64,000 nt of DNA from Nocardioides marmotae. GTDB lineage: Bacteria; Actinomycetota; Actinomycetes; Propionibacteriales; Nocardioidaceae. How positions within the stretch are numbered: the first letter of the stretch is position 1; the number at the start of each line of letters is the position of its first letter. The position numbers were made by a program, and so were the translations under genes. The DNA is taken from NCBI RefSeq assembly GCF_013177455.1, contig NZ_CP053660.1, positions 992,001 to 1,056,000 on the forward strand, read 5' to 3'. The notes beneath the pieces are model-generated. The model was not told the DNA's origin. It searched no databases and saw only the letters and a program-made list of their open reading frames with translations. Positions 10,668 to 20,210 of the stretch are shown here, in pieces.

Positions 10668-10717
10668 CTCCCCCTCCACCCACCCCCCACCCCCTCCACC
10701 CCCACCCCCCCACCCGC
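10668..10717. other. C-rich tract, possible G-quadruplex on the minus strand
   Basis: About 50 bases, almost entirely C with single A or T interruptions and many runs of three to seven C. The complementary strand could form a G-quadruplex. It lies between an operon end and the repeat array at 10719, where transcription could be paused or ended. Confidence 0.6.
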
Positions 10718-10718
10718 C

Positions 10719-10853
10719 GAGTCGGCACTTCGTGCGGGGCGAGTCGGCACTTTTGTCCCCCAGCCCCCAGGAAGTGCCGAGTCGCCGTTCCAGAAGTGAG
10801 CACTCGGCGCGCCGGAAGTGAGCACTCGGCGCACCAGAAGTGCCGACTCGGCG
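10719..10853. repeat. 22-bp repeat array with inverted halves
   Basis: Two units read GAGTCGGCACTT (10719, 10741) and four read in the opposite sense: AAGTGCCGAGTCG (10772), AAGTGAGCACTCGGCG (10794, 10816) and AAGTGCCGACTCGGCG (10838). Starts within each half are exactly 22 bases apart. The two halves can pair into a hairpin; the inner arms GGCGAGTCGGCACTT and AAGTGCCGAGTCGCC match at 14 of 15. The unit is related to the array at 20211-20330. Confidence 0.85.
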
Positions 10854-10925
10854 GGGACGGGAGGGGAGGGAGACATGTCGCGGCGTCCGGTGCCCCGCCC
10901 CCGCCGGTCGCCCTAGGCTTGGGCC

Positions 10926-11600
10926 ATGGAGAGCAGCCCCGAGCACGGACCCGCGGACCCCTCCCTCCTGCGCGTCTCCGACGCCGACCGGCACCGGACG
11001 GCGGAGGTGCTCCGTGAGGCGGCTGCCGAGGGGCGGCTCGACCTCGACGAGCTCGACGAGCGGCTGGAGGCGACGTACGCCGCGAAGGTCTACCGCGACC
11101 TGGTGCCGATCGTGAGCGACCTGCCCGCGGTCCCCGGCGCGGCCCCGGGGTGGCCGACCGCCCCCGCGCCGCGGCCGGCCGGCGGCATACCGCAGGTCGC
11201 CACGCGCCACGACCTCTCCGTGGCGATCCTGGGCGGGTGCGACCGCAAGGGTGCGTGGGAGGTCGGCCCCACGCACCAGGCGTACGCGCTGATGGGCGGG
11301 GTGCAGATCGACCTGCGGGAGGCGGTCTTCACCAGCCGGGAGACCGTGATCACCTGTGGTGCGTTCTGGGCGGGGATCGACATCGTCGTCAACGAGCGCA
11401 CCCAGGTCGTGATGGAGGGGATCGGCATCATGGGTGCCTTCGAGCAGGGCCGCGACAAGGTCGAGGCGCGCCTCGACGCCGACTCGCCGATCGTGCGGGT
11501 GAAGGGCATCGCCGTGATGGCCGGCGTCACGGTGGTCCGCAAGGGCCCGCCCAAGGCGCGCCGCAAGCTGAGGGGCGGGGGCCGGCCCGAGCTGCCCTGA
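10926..11600 (+). CDS. DUF1707 and LiaF-like domain protein
   Basis: 224 residues. The N-terminal ~55 residues are a DUF1707 domain (LRVSDADRHRTAEVLREAAAEGRLDLDELDERL, in two parts), common in actinobacterial envelope-stress proteins. A Pro/Ala linker follows, then a LiaF/DUF2154-like beta-rich domain (LSVAILGGCDRKGAW, YALMGGVQIDL, IGIMGAF). No membrane helix is seen, so it is likely cytoplasmic or peripheral. A TAGGCT box at 10914-10919 ends 6 bases before the ATG, consistent with a leaderless mRNA. It is convergent with sugC, 14 bases away. Confidence 0.82.
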   Translation: MESSPEHGPADPSLLRVSDADRHRTAEVLREAAAEGRLDLDELDERLEATYAAKVYRDLVPIVSDLPAVPGAAPGWPTAPAPRPAGGIPQVATRHDLSVAILGGCDRKGAWEVGPTHQAYALMGGVQIDLREAVFTSRETVITCGAFWAGIDIVVNERTQVVMEGIGIMGAFEQGRDKVEARLDADSPIVRVKGIAVMAGVTVVRKGPPKARRKLRGGGRPELP

Positions 11601-11614
11601 CCTGGGCCGCCTCC

Positions 11615-12862
11615 CTAGTGCGCCGCGGCGCCCTGGGCGACCTGCTCGGCGGCCGCGGTGCCCTCGGGGTCCTCCTTGGCCGGCACGCGGCCGGCGCGGT
11701 CGAGGTCGATGGTGAGGTTGTCGCCGGTCTCGGGGTCGAAGAGGTGCATGTGCCGCACGTCGACCCAGATCTCGGCGTCGTCGCCCTCGGCGATCCGGCT
11801 GGAGCCGTCAAGGGAGACCACGAGCTGGCTGCGCATGGTGTCGCCGTCGAGGTCGCGCTCGAGCTGGGTGAGCTGGTCGCGGACCGCGCCCTCGGCCTCG
11901 AAGGGGATGTAGGCGTACGCCTCGTTGCCCAGCCACTCCACGACGTCGACCTTGGTGGTGAAGGTGGAGCCCTGGCCGCGCCGGGAGTCCTCGACGACCG
12001 CGGCGTCCTCGAAGTGCTCGGGTCGGATGCCGGCGATGAGCAGCTTGCCCTCGGGCACCCGGTCGACCTTGTCCTGCGGCAGCTCGACGTCGCCGAAGGG
12101 CAGCGCGGCGGAGGTGCCGGTGACGGTGACCGGCAGGAAGTTCATGGGCGGGGAGCCGATGAAGCCGGCCACGAACAGGTTCGCGGGGTTGGTGTAGAGC
12201 TCGCGGGGCGACGCGAGCTGCTGGAGGACTCCGCGCTTGAGCACCGCCACCCGGTCACCGAGCGTCATGGCCTCGGTCTGGTCGTGGGTGACGTACACGG
12301 TGGTGATCCCGAGCCGCTTCTGCAGCCGGGCGATCTCGGTGCGCATCTGCCCGCGCAGCTTGGCGTCGAGGTTGGACAGCGGCTCGTCGAAGAGGAACGC
12401 GTCGGCATCGCGGACGATCGCGCGGCCCATCGCCACGCGCTGGCGCTGGCCACCGGAGAGGTTGCCGGGCTTGCGCTCGAGGTGCTCGTCGAGCTCGAGG
12501 GTCTTGGAGGCCTCGCGCACCTTGCGGTCGACCTCGTCGTTGGGGGCGCCGGCCAGCCGCAGCGGGAAGGCGATGTTCTCGTAGACGGTCAGGTGGGGGT
12601 AGAGCGCGTAGTTCTGGAAGACCATCGCCAGGTTGCGCTCGCGCGGGGCGAGGTCGTTGACGCGCCGGTCCCCGATGATCATGTCGCCGCTGGTGATGTC
12701 CTCGAGACCGACGATCATCCGCAGCAGGGTCGACTTCCCGCAGCCCGAGGGGCCGACGAGGATCATGAACTCGCCGTCCTGCACGTCGATCGAGACGTCG
12801 TTGACGGCGGGGAAGCCGTCGCCGTACTTCTTGACGATGTTCTTCATGGTGATGGCAGCCAT
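11615..12862 (-). CDS. sugC: Trehalose-type sugar importer ATPase
   Basis: 415 residues from ATG 12862. Motifs: Walker A GPSGCGKST, Q-loop VFQNYALYPH, signature LSGGQRQR, Walker B LFDEPLSNLDAK, H-loop YVTHDQTEAM, then GSPPMNFL and a C-terminal regulatory TOBE/MalK-like domain with a longer than usual tail rich in Ala and Glu. It is the last gene of a minus-strand operon whose binding protein resembles mycobacterial LpqY, hence the SugC call. It starts 5 bases after the sugB stop. A second MalK-type ATPase gene lies nearby at 16189. Confidence 0.85.
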   Translation of the reverse strand: MAAITMKNIVKKYGDGFPAVNDVSIDVQDGEFMILVGPSGCGKSTLLRMIVGLEDITSGDMIIGDRRVNDLAPRERNLAMVFQNYALYPHLTVYENIAFPLRLAGAPNDEVDRKVREASKTLELDEHLERKPGNLSGGQRQRVAMGRAIVRDADAFLFDEPLSNLDAKLRGQMRTEIARLQKRLGITTVYVTHDQTEAMTLGDRVAVLKRGVLQQLASPRELYTNPANLFVAGFIGSPPMNFLPVTVTGTSAALPFGDVELPQDKVDRVPEGKLLIAGIRPEHFEDAAVVEDSRRGQGSTFTTKVDVVEWLGNEAYAYIPFEAEGAVRDQLTQLERDLDGDTMRSQLVVSLDGSSRIAEGDDAEIWVDVRHMHLFDPETGDNLTIDLDRAGRVPAKEDPEGTAAAEQVAQGAAAH

Positions 12863-12867
12863 GCGGG

Positions 12868-13710
12868 TCAACCCTTCACTGCGCCGCTGGTGAGGCCGGC
12901 GACGATCTTGCGCTGGAACAGCAGGACGATGATGACGATCGGGATGGTGGCGACGACGGCGCCGGCGGCCAGCAGCGAGGCGGGCCGGCTGAACGGGTCG
13001 GGGCCGACGAAGAACGACAGCGCCGCCGGGATCGGGCGCGCCGCCTCGGTCGAGGTCAGCGAGATCCCGAAGACGAAGTCGTTCCAGGCGAAGAAGAAGG
13101 TCAGGATCGCGGCGGTGAACACGCCCGGCGCGGCCAGCGGCACGATCACCTTGCGGAACGCCTGCCAGGACGTGGCGCCGTCGACCTGCGCGGCCTGCTC
13201 CATCTCCCAGGGGATCTCGCGGAAGAACGCCGAGAGCGTCCAGATCGCGAGCGGGAGGGTGAAGGACATGTACGGGATGATCAGCCCGAGCCAGGTGTCG
13301 TAGATCCCGATCGTGCGCCACATGTCGAACAGCGGGCCGACCAGGGCGACCACGGGGAACATCGCGATCACCAGCGCGGTGGTGAGCACGAACTTCTTGC
13401 CGCGGAACTCCAGGCGGGCGATCGCGTACGCCGCCAGGGTCGCGATCACGACCGAGAGCAGCGTGGCGATCAGCGAGATGCCGATGGAGTTGAGGATCGC
13501 CCGGCGGAACTGCTCGTCCTGGATCACGTCGATGTAGTTCTCCCAGCCGGCCGCGCCGCCCGGCTGCGGCAGGAAGCCCTCGCTGCCGTTGGTGATCGCC
13601 CCTTGGGACTTGAACGACAGCGAGATGATCCAGGCCACCGGCAGGAGGCACCAGACCAGGATCAGGGCCAGGCCCAGGGAGAGACCGATCTTCTGCTTCA
13701 CCGCACTCAC
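12868..13710 (-). CDS. sugB: Sugar importer permease, MalG/SugB type
   Basis: 280 residues from GTG 13710, overlapping the sugA stop by 4 bases. Six hydrophobic segments are visible. The coupling loop is EQAAQVDGATSWQAFRKVIVPLAAPG, the standard CUT1-family motif. It pairs with SugA to form the membrane channel of the importer. Confidence 0.88.
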   Translation of the reverse strand: MSAVKQKIGLSLGLALILVWCLLPVAWIISLSFKSQGAITNGSEGFLPQPGGAAGWENYIDVIQDEQFRRAILNSIGISLIATLLSVVIATLAAYAIARLEFRGKKFVLTTALVIAMFPVVALVGPLFDMWRTIGIYDTWLGLIIPYMSFTLPLAIWTLSAFFREIPWEMEQAAQVDGATSWQAFRKVIVPLAAPGVFTAAILTFFFAWNDFVFGISLTSTEAARPIPAALSFFVGPDPFSRPASLLAAGAVVATIPIVIIVLLFQRKIVAGLTSGAVKG

Positions 13711-14657
13711 CTCTCCTGCCGCGCCGAGGCGAGGTCGACGCGGAAGATCTTGACGATGAGGAAGGCCACCACCAGCACCGAGAGGAACAGCAGCACGGAC
13801 AGGGCCGAGCCGATGCCGAGCTGGAACTGCTCGATCACCTGGCGGTAGGTCAGGAACGAGATGGACTCCGTGCCGTTGGCGCCGGCGGTCATCACGAAGA
13901 TGTTGTCGAAGATGCGGTAGGCGTCGAGCGCCCGGAAGAGCACCGCGACCATGATCGCGGCCCGCATGTTCGGCAGGATCACCTTGAACAGCCGCTGGAA
14001 CCAGGTGGCGCCGTCGACCTTGGCCGCCTCGATCATGTCCTCGGAGACCTGCGCCAGGCCGGCGAGGAGCAGCAGCGACATGAACGGCGTGGTCTTCCAG
14101 ATCTCCGAGACCATGATCGCCACGATCGAGGAGCCGTACTGCCCGAACCAGTCGAAGTTGGCCCCCACGAACGGCAGCCAGCCGTTGACGAAGCCGTTGG
14201 TGTTGGAGAAGGCGAACTGCCAGGCGAAGCCCGAGACGACGGTGATGATGCCGTAGGGGATCAGGATCGAGGTGCGGACCAACCCGCGGGCGAAGATCAC
14301 CCGGTGCATCACCATCGCGAAGGCGAAGCCGATGACCAGCTCCACCGCGACGGTCACGATCATGATCAGGACCGTGTTGAGCGTGTCGCGCCAGAAGAGG
14401 CTGTCGGTCAGGGCGGTCACGTAGTTCTGCAGGCCCACGAAGCTGCGGTCGCCCGGGTCGGTGAGGCTGTAGTCGTACAGCGAGAGGTAGAGCGCCCGCA
14501 GCATCGGGAACGCCGTCACCAGCAGCATCAGCACGATGGCCGGTGCGACGAGGCGGCGGCCGAGGCGGTTCTCGGCCCGGGTGCGGTCGGACTCGGCCGG
14601 GACCGGGCCACCGACGGGCCGGCTCGCGGTCGCGGTCTGGACGGTCGTGGTGGTCAC
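13707..14657 (-). CDS. sugA: Sugar importer permease, MalF/SugA type
   Basis: 316 residues from ATG-type start at 14657, overlapping the binding-protein stop by 4 bases. After a polar N-terminal tail come about six helices, with RSFVGLQNYVTAL before the transport core and EAAKVDGATWFQRLFKVILP as the coupling loop. Gene order (binding protein, SugA, SugB, SugC) is the same as in the mycobacterial lpqY-sugABC operon. Confidence 0.88.
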   Translation of the reverse strand: MTTTTVQTATASRPVGGPVPAESDRTRAENRLGRRLVAPAIVLMLLVTAFPMLRALYLSLYDYSLTDPGDRSFVGLQNYVTALTDSLFWRDTLNTVLIMIVTVAVELVIGFAFAMVMHRVIFARGLVRTSILIPYGIITVVSGFAWQFAFSNTNGFVNGWLPFVGANFDWFGQYGSSIVAIMVSEIWKTTPFMSLLLLAGLAQVSEDMIEAAKVDGATWFQRLFKVILPNMRAAIMVAVLFRALDAYRIFDNIFVMTAGANGTESISFLTYRQVIEQFQLGIGSALSVLLFLSVLVVAFLIVKIFRVDLASARQER

Positions 14658-15985
14658 AGCAGGGCCTTCCCGTCGAGGACGGCGCGGAGGAACTCCGCCG
14701 ACTCCCGCGGGGTGGAGTCGGGGTCGACCCGCGTCGGGGAGTGCCAGACCGACTGCACGGCGCTGGAGATCTGGCTGTAGTAGGCGCTCTGGGGGCGGGG
14801 GCCGCCCTCGTCGATGCTCTCGCGGAACAGGGCGAGCAGGTCCTCGGGGTAGGCCTCGGTGAGCTCGTCGGAGTCGTAGACCGACCCGCGGGTGGGCATC
14901 AGCCCGTCGGTGACGGCGAGCTGGGTCTGCGCCTCGGGCGAGGTCACGCAGATCGCGGCCTCCTGGGCGAGCTCGACGTCCTCGGTGAAGGCGCCGACGC
15001 CGATGTCGATGCCGCCCACGGGCGGCTTGGACTCCTCGTCCTCCACCGTGCGCGGGTAGCGGGCCCAGCCGAGGTCCTCGAGTGCTTCCTCGTCGGCCGG
15101 GCCACCGGGCTGGCCGACCGTGTCGACGTAGTTCTTGTAGGCGAAGGTCCAGTTGACCATGAACTCCCCGGGGCTGTCGTCGGCGTACATGGCGCCGAGG
15201 CTGCTGCCCTCGTTGGACGTGGAGAGGCCCGGCTGGGTGGCGCCGGAGTCGACCAGCTGCTTGATCACGCCCGCGGCGGCCTCACCGGCGGGGGAGTCCA
15301 AGGTGACCTCGGCGTCCCGCCCGTCCTCGGTTTTCTCGACGATCGCGCCGCCCGCGCCCTGGATCAGGGAGTTGATCCAGACGACGTACGCCTCGTAGCG
15401 GTCGGCCTGCACGCCGACGGTGGCGTCCTGGGAGGCCGCGGCGTCGATGACCTGCGCCCAGGTGACCGGCTTGCTCATGTCGAGGCCGGCCGCCTCGGCG
15501 AGGGACTTGCGGTACCAGAGCACCTGGGTGTTGGCCCACTGCGGCGCGGCGACCACCTCGCCCTCCCACTCCACCGTGGTGGCGGGGCCCGCGAGCACGT
15601 CGTCGTCGACGACCTCCTCGGCGAGCTTGCCCTCGAACGGTGCCAGCCAGCCGGCGTTGGCGAACTCCGGCACGAAGACCGGGTCGAGGCTCATCAGGTT
15701 GGTCGAGGAGTCCTCGGCCGCCAGCCGGCGGGCCAGCTGGGTGCGCTGGTCGGTCGCGCTCGTGGGGAGCAGCTGGATCTCGATGTCGTACTCGTCGGTG
15801 CTGCACTGCTCCGCGATGGCCGCGAGGGTCTCCTGGCCGTCGGGGTTGATGTACCAGTTGAAGGTCGGCTTGCCGCCGTCGTCGCCCGAGCAGGCGGTGA
15901 GGATCGCGGCCGCGCACGCGGCGGCCGCAAGACCCCCGGTCAGTCGTCGCCGGCGCGGGGCGGCGGGTGGAGAACCTCGGCGCAT
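14654..15985 (-). CDS. lpqY: LpqY-like sugar-binding lipoprotein
   Basis: 443 residues. The signal peptide ends in the lipobox LTAC, giving a lipid-anchored protein outside the membrane. Several blocks recall mycobacterial LpqY, which binds trehalose: LPTSATDQRTQLARRL, a DPVFVPEFANAGWLAPF block, NTQVLWYRKSL, and near the end a Tyr-Gln/Ser-Ile stretch followed by RVDPDSTPRE. These similarities are recalled by eye, so trehalose is likely but not certain. It heads the operon; GGGAGTGAGGG lies just upstream as a ribosome site. Confidence 0.82.
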   Translation of the reverse strand: MRRGSPPAAPRRRRLTGGLAAAACAAAILTACSGDDGGKPTFNWYINPDGQETLAAIAEQCSTDEYDIEIQLLPTSATDQRTQLARRLAAEDSSTNLMSLDPVFVPEFANAGWLAPFEGKLAEEVVDDDVLAGPATTVEWEGEVVAAPQWANTQVLWYRKSLAEAAGLDMSKPVTWAQVIDAAASQDATVGVQADRYEAYVVWINSLIQGAGGAIVEKTEDGRDAEVTLDSPAGEAAAGVIKQLVDSGATQPGLSTSNEGSSLGAMYADDSPGEFMVNWTFAYKNYVDTVGQPGGPADEEALEDLGWARYPRTVEDEESKPPVGGIDIGVGAFTEDVELAQEAAICVTSPEAQTQLAVTDGLMPTRGSVYDSDELTEAYPEDLLALFRESIDEGGPRPQSAYYSQISSAVQSVWHSPTRVDPDSTPRESAEFLRAVLDGKALL

Positions 15986-16188
15986 GTGGTGCCCTCACTC
16001 CCTGTGTGATGGACGCCACGTACCCCGTTCCGGTCTGCGCCATTACCTCCGGTCGGGACGCTTGCGGGGTGCCCGCGCGATGCCGGCCGGGGCATCGCCC
16101 ACGAGGCCGCTCGCTCGACTAGTGTGTCGGGCGTCACCCCACTACGGATCGTCCGGCACGTACCTGCCGGTGGAGGAGATCGAAGAAC

Positions 16189-17271
16189 ATGGCAACAGTG
16201 ACGTTCGAAGGCGCTCAGCGCTGGTATCCCGGCGCGGACAAGCCCGCCGTCCCGGGCATCGACCTGGAGATCATGGACGGCGAGTTCATGGTGCTCGTCG
16301 GCCCCTCCGGCTGCGGCAAGTCCACCACCCTGCGCATGCTGGCGGGGCTGGAGGAGGTCAACGCCGGCAAGATCTACATCGGGGACCGGGAGATCACCAA
16401 CGTCCCCCCGAAGGACCGGGACATCGCGATGGTGTTCCAGAACTACGCGCTCTACCCGCACATGTCGGTCGCCGACAACATGGGCTTCGCGCTGAAGATG
16501 GCCAAGGTGCCCAGCGAGGAGCGTCGCAAGCGGGTCGAGGAGGCCGCCCGGATCCTCGGGCTCACCGAGTACCTCGACCGCAAGCCCAAGGCGCTCTCCG
16601 GCGGTCAGCGCCAGCGCGTCGCGATGGGCCGTGCGATCGTGCGCAGCCCCCAGGTCTTCTGCATGGACGAGCCGCTGTCGAACCTGGACGCCAAGATGCG
16701 CGTGCAGACCCGCACCGACATCGCCAAGCTCCAGTCCGACCTCGGCGTCACCACCGTCTACGTCACCCACGACCAGGTCGAGGCGATGACGATGGGCGAC
16801 CGGGTCGCGGTGATGAAGGAGGGGATCCTCCAGCAGGTCGACAGCCCGCTGCGTCTCTACGACAAGCCGGTCAACCTCTTCGTCGCCGGCTTCATCGGCT
16901 CCCCCCAGATGAACCTCATGGAGGCCACCGCCGCCGAGGGCAACGCGCAGATCGGCGAGTACCTCGTGCCGGTCGACCCGACCGCCGCCAAGATCATGCA
17001 GGGCCGGATCACCGTGGGGGTCCGCCCCGAGGCCTGGCGCATCGTCTCGGCTGCGGAGGGTGGCCTGCCCGTCGACGTCACCGTGGTCGAGGAGCTCGGC
17101 TCGGATGCGTTCGTCTACGGCACCAGCGGCGTCGAGGGCACCCCGCACAACATCATCGTGCGGGTCTCCGGGCGCGACAAGGTGCGCAAGGGCGACACGA
17201 TCCACGTGACGACCGACCCCGAGAACGTGCACGTCTTCGACACCGACACCGGTGAGCGGCTCTCGGACTGA
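16189..17271 (+). CDS. Orphan MsiK-like sugar importer ATPase
   Basis: 360 residues with a strong GGAGGAGATC ribosome site. Walker A GPSGCGKST, VFQNYALYPHMS, signature LSGGQRQR, MDEPLSNLDAKM, YVTHDQVEAM and GSPQMNLM mark a MalK/UgpC/MsiK ATPase. No permease or binding protein adjoins it on this strand; it is divergent from lpqY. Streptomyces MsiK is an ATPase shared by several sugar importers, and this gene is placed to play that role in addition to SugC. A TAGTGT box about 65 bases upstream may be its -10. Confidence 0.88.
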   Translation: MATVTFEGAQRWYPGADKPAVPGIDLEIMDGEFMVLVGPSGCGKSTTLRMLAGLEEVNAGKIYIGDREITNVPPKDRDIAMVFQNYALYPHMSVADNMGFALKMAKVPSEERRKRVEEAARILGLTEYLDRKPKALSGGQRQRVAMGRAIVRSPQVFCMDEPLSNLDAKMRVQTRTDIAKLQSDLGVTTVYVTHDQVEAMTMGDRVAVMKEGILQQVDSPLRLYDKPVNLFVAGFIGSPQMNLMEATAAEGNAQIGEYLVPVDPTAAKIMQGRITVGVRPEAWRIVSAAEGGLPVDVTVVEELGSDAFVYGTSGVEGTPHNIIVRVSGRDKVRKGDTIHVTTDPENVHVFDTDTGERLSD

Positions 17272-17293
17272 CCTGAGAGCGGAGAACGAAGCG

Positions 17294-17320
17294 GGGCGGC
17301 GACCGGAGTGGTCGCCGCCC
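17294..17320. terminator. Hairpin terminator between convergent genes
   Basis: Perfect 11-base arms GGGCGGCGACC (17294-17304) and GGTCGCCGCCC (17310-17320) around GGAGT, followed by TGCTGC. The core is the same as in the hairpin at 4885-4918. Confidence 0.85.
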
Positions 17321-17328
17321 TGCTGCGT

Positions 17329-18264
17329 TCAGCTGCGGGGTCGGCCAGCACGGTCCGCCGTACGCCGGATGGCGTCGACGAACGTGTCGTGCAGCGCCGG
17401 GGGCAGGTCGTGGCCCATGCCGTCGACGAGCAGCAGCTCGGCGCCCGGGACGGCGCGGGCGGTGGCGCGGCCGCCCGAGACGTGGACCATCCGGTCGGCC
17501 AGGCCGTGGATGACGGTGGTGGGGACCCGCACGCTGCGCAGTCGGGCGCTGCGGTCGGGCTGGGTGAGGATCGCGAGCATCTGGCGCATCGTCCCGGCCG
17601 CGCTGATGCCGCGGTCCCAGGTGTCCTCCGCGCGCTTGCGGGTCGCCTCCTCGGGCTCGGGGTAGCCCGGGGAGCCGATCAGCCGCCACATCTGCCGGCT
17701 GGCCTTGACGTACGCCTCGCGTGAGCCGCGCTTGTTGCCGATGAGCGCGGGGAGCAGGTTGGGGTGCTGCCAGCCGACGGTGCGCTTGCCGGTCGTGGAC
17801 ATGATGCTGGTCATCGACAGCACGCGGCGCGGCTCGGTGATGGCCATCGTCTGCACGATCATGCCGCCCATGGAGACCCCGGCGACGTGGGCGGCGTCGA
17901 TGCCCAGGTGGTCGAGGAGGCCGAAGGCGTCGGCGGCGAGGTCGGCCATCGTGTACGGGGCGCGGACCCGGCGTCCGGTGAACGCGCGGGCCAGGGAGAC
18001 CCGGGTGACCCGGCCCTCGATCCGCGAGGAACGGCCGGTGTCGCGGTTGTCGTACCGGATGACGTAGAAGCCGGCGGCCGCGAGCATCCGGCACAGCTCG
18101 GCGTCCCACCAGATCATCGGCCCGCCCAGCCCCATCACGAGCAGCAGCGGCTCGTCGTCGGGGTCACCGAACGTCTGGTAGCACAGCTCGACGTCCGGGC
18201 GGACCGGGGCGAACAGCTCGGCGGACACGGCCACGGAGCCCGGCTCGGACGATCTGGCAGACAT
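17329..18264 (-). CDS. Alpha/beta hydrolase
   Basis: 311 residues from ATG 18264; a GTG at 18327 is also in frame but no ribosome site favours it. The fold is clear: oxyanion region LLLVMGLGGPMIWW, nucleophile elbow GVSMGGM (Ser), acid in HGLADRMV (Asp) and GMGHDLPP (His). Close relatives are often annotated as tropinesterase-like or haloalkane/ester hydrolases of unknown substrate. It is divergent from a second alpha/beta hydrolase at 18348. Confidence 0.85.
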   Translation of the reverse strand: MSARSSEPGSVAVSAELFAPVRPDVELCYQTFGDPDDEPLLLVMGLGGPMIWWDAELCRMLAAAGFYVIRYDNRDTGRSSRIEGRVTRVSLARAFTGRRVRAPYTMADLAADAFGLLDHLGIDAAHVAGVSMGGMIVQTMAITEPRRVLSMTSIMSTTGKRTVGWQHPNLLPALIGNKRGSREAYVKASRQMWRLIGSPGYPEPEEATRKRAEDTWDRGISAAGTMRQMLAILTQPDRSARLRSVRVPTTVIHGLADRMVHVSGGRATARAVPGAELLLVDGMGHDLPPALHDTFVDAIRRTADRAGRPRS

Positions 18265-18347
18265 GCCTGTCAGTGAAGCAGACAGGGTCAGGGCACGGAT
18301 CGTCCGATTGCCGGTGGCGTGGGTCACTTTGTGGGTAACGTCTCAGT

Positions 18348-19184
18348 GTGAGCAAGTCGACCATGGGAGCGTTCCTCCTCCCCGAGGGCTTCGCGCCCCC
18401 GCCGCTCGTGGCCCTCGTCCGAGAAGGAAGCGTCCTGGGGGAGGCCGGGCGGTACGCGCTGCGCAGCCGGACCGAGCGCCGCACCCGCCGCGCCACGCCG
18501 TACGTCGGCCGGGTCCCGGTCCGCGTGGCCGACCCGGTCCTGCTGGTCCCCGGGTTCCTCGCCGGCGACACCTCGCTCTCGTTCATGGGGCGGGCGCTGC
18601 GGGCCCAGGGCTTCCGCACCTACCGCTCGGCCATCCGCGCCAACATCGGCTGCACCCTCGACGCAGCCGGCCAGCTCGAGGCGCGCCTGGAGTCGATCGC
18701 GGCCCGCCGCGGCAGCCGGGTGCAGATCGTCGGGCACAGCCTGGGGGGCATGCTCGCGCGCGGCGTCGCCGTACGTCGCCCCGACCTCGTCTCGGGCATC
18801 ATCACCATGGGCAGCCCGATGATGGCGCCCGGCGCCCACCACGGCGTGCTCACCCGCAGCGTCGACGTGCTGGTCCGGCTCAACCGGGCGGGCCTGGCCG
18901 GCCTGATGTCGGAGGACTGCGTAGCCGGCGCCTGCGCCCGCCAGTCCTTCGAGGAGAGCCGCCTGCCGCTGGCCGAGGACGTCGGGTTCACCGCGATCTA
19001 CTCCAAGCGCGACGGCATCGTCGACTGGCGCGCCTGCGTCGACCCCGTCGCCGAGGCGGTCGAGGTGACCGCCTCGCACGTCGGCATGGCCGTCGACCCG
19101 CGGGTCATCGACCACGTGCTCGGCGCGCTGCGCCGCCGCAGCGGCGACTCAGTGGTCGAAGTCGATCGCGGAGTAAGCGCGTAG
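18348..19184 (+). CDS. Lipase/esterase of the alpha/beta hydrolase fold
   Basis: 278 residues from GTG 18348. [11 protein letters not shown] is the oxyanion region, GHSLGGM the Ser elbow, [10 protein letters not shown] the likely acid loop and ASHVGMAV the likely His. The pattern matches PGAP1/triacylglycerol-lipase-like proteins common in actinobacteria. A TAACGT box (18336-18341) ends 6 bases before the start, suggesting a leaderless mRNA. The 3' end overlaps the convergent glpX gene by 36 bases. Confidence 0.82.
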   Translation: MSKSTMGAFLLPEGFAPPPLVALVREGSVLGEAGRYALRSRTERRTRRATPYVGRVPVRVADPVLLVPGFLAGDTSLSFMGRALRAQGFRTYRSAIRANIGCTLDAAGQLEARLESIAARRGSRVQIVGHSLGGMLARGVAVRRPDLVSGIITMGSPMMAPGAHHGVLTRSVDVLVRLNRAGLAGLMSEDCVAGACARQSFEESRLPLAEDVGFTAIYSKRDGIVDWRACVDPVAEAVEVTASHVGMAVDPRVIDHVLGALRRRSGDSVVEVDRGVSA

Positions 19185-20153
19185 CTTCTCGAGCCGGTGC
19201 TCGCTGGTGATCGAGCGGATCGTGCCGCTGCGCGAGCGCATGACCAGCGAGTGCGTCGTCGCGCCGCCGGAGCGGTAGCGCACCCCGCGCATCAGCTCAC
19301 CGTCGGTGATGCCGGTGGCGACGAAGAAGCAGTCGTCGCCGGTGACCAGCTCGTCTGTGGTGAGCACCGCGTCGAGGTCGAGGCCGGCGTCGAGGGCGCG
19401 CTGGCGCTCGGCGTCGTCGGTCGGCCAGAGCTTGCCCTGGATGGTGCCGCCCAGGCACTTCATCGCGCAGGCGGTGATGATGCCCTCGGGGGTCCCGCCG
19501 ACGCCGAGCAGCAGGTCGATGCCGGTGTCGGGGCGGGCGGCCATGATCGCGCCGGCCACGTCGCCGTCGCTGATGAACTTGATGCGCGCACCGGTCGCCC
19601 GGATCTGCTCGACCAGGTCCGCGTGGCGCGGACGGTCCAGGACCACGACCGTGACGTCGCTGGGGCTGCTGCCCTTGGCCTTGGCGACGGCGTGGATGTT
19701 CTCGGCGACCGACTGGCGGATGTCGACGACGCCGGCCGCCTCCGGGCCGGCGACCAGCTTGTCCATGTAGAAGACCGCGGAGGGGTCGTACATCGTGCCG
19801 CGCGGCGCGACCGCGAGCACCGAGACCGCGTTCGTCATGCCCTTGGCGGTCAGCGTGGTGCCGTCGATCGGGTCCACGGCCACGTCGCACTCGGGGCCGG
19901 TGCCGTCGCCGACCTCCTCGCCGTTGTAGAGCATCGGGGCGTTGTCCTTCTCGCCCTCGCCGATCACCACGGTGCCGCGCATGCCGATCGTCGAGATCAT
20001 CACGCGCATCGCGTTGACCGCGACGCCGTCGGCGCCGTTCTTGTCGCCGCGGCCCACCCAGCGGCCCGCCGCCATCGCGGCGGCCTCCGTCACGCGGACA
20101 AGCTCGAGGGCGAGGTTGCGGTCGGGCGACTCGGGTGCGACGTCCAGGCTCAT
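19149..20153 (-). CDS. glpX: Class II fructose-1,6-bisphosphatase
   Basis: 334 residues from ATG 20153. It removes the 1-phosphate of fructose-1,6-bisphosphate in gluconeogenesis; class II (GlpX) is the form normally found in actinobacteria. Visible motifs: [36 protein letters not shown] (metal site), GVGGTPEGI and [21 protein letters not shown] box (complement of 20161-20166) ends 7 bases before the ATG, so the mRNA is probably leaderless. The longer frame upstream of 20153 runs into a repeat array and was not used. Confidence 0.96.
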   Translation of the reverse strand: MSLDVAPESPDRNLALELVRVTEAAAMAAGRWVGRGDKNGADGVAVNAMRVMISTIGMRGTVVIGEGEKDNAPMLYNGEEVGDGTGPECDVAVDPIDGTTLTAKGMTNAVSVLAVAPRGTMYDPSAVFYMDKLVAGPEAAGVVDIRQSVAENIHAVAKAKGSSPSDVTVVVLDRPRHADLVEQIRATGARIKFISDGDVAGAIMAARPDTGIDLLLGVGGTPEGIITACAMKCLGGTIQGKLWPTDDAERQRALDAGLDLDAVLTTDELVTGDDCFFVATGITDGELMRGVRYRSGGATTHSLVMRSRSGTIRSITSEHRLEKLRAYSAIDFDH

Positions 20154-20210
20154 GCCCCGAACCCTAGTGGTCCGCTCCGGACCCCCGGCACACGAGACCG
20201 CTGCCCGGGC

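Noticed and set aside
10719..10853. CRISPR array
   Set aside because: Units follow one another with no unique spacers, the period is only 22 bases, orientation changes, and no cas gene is near.
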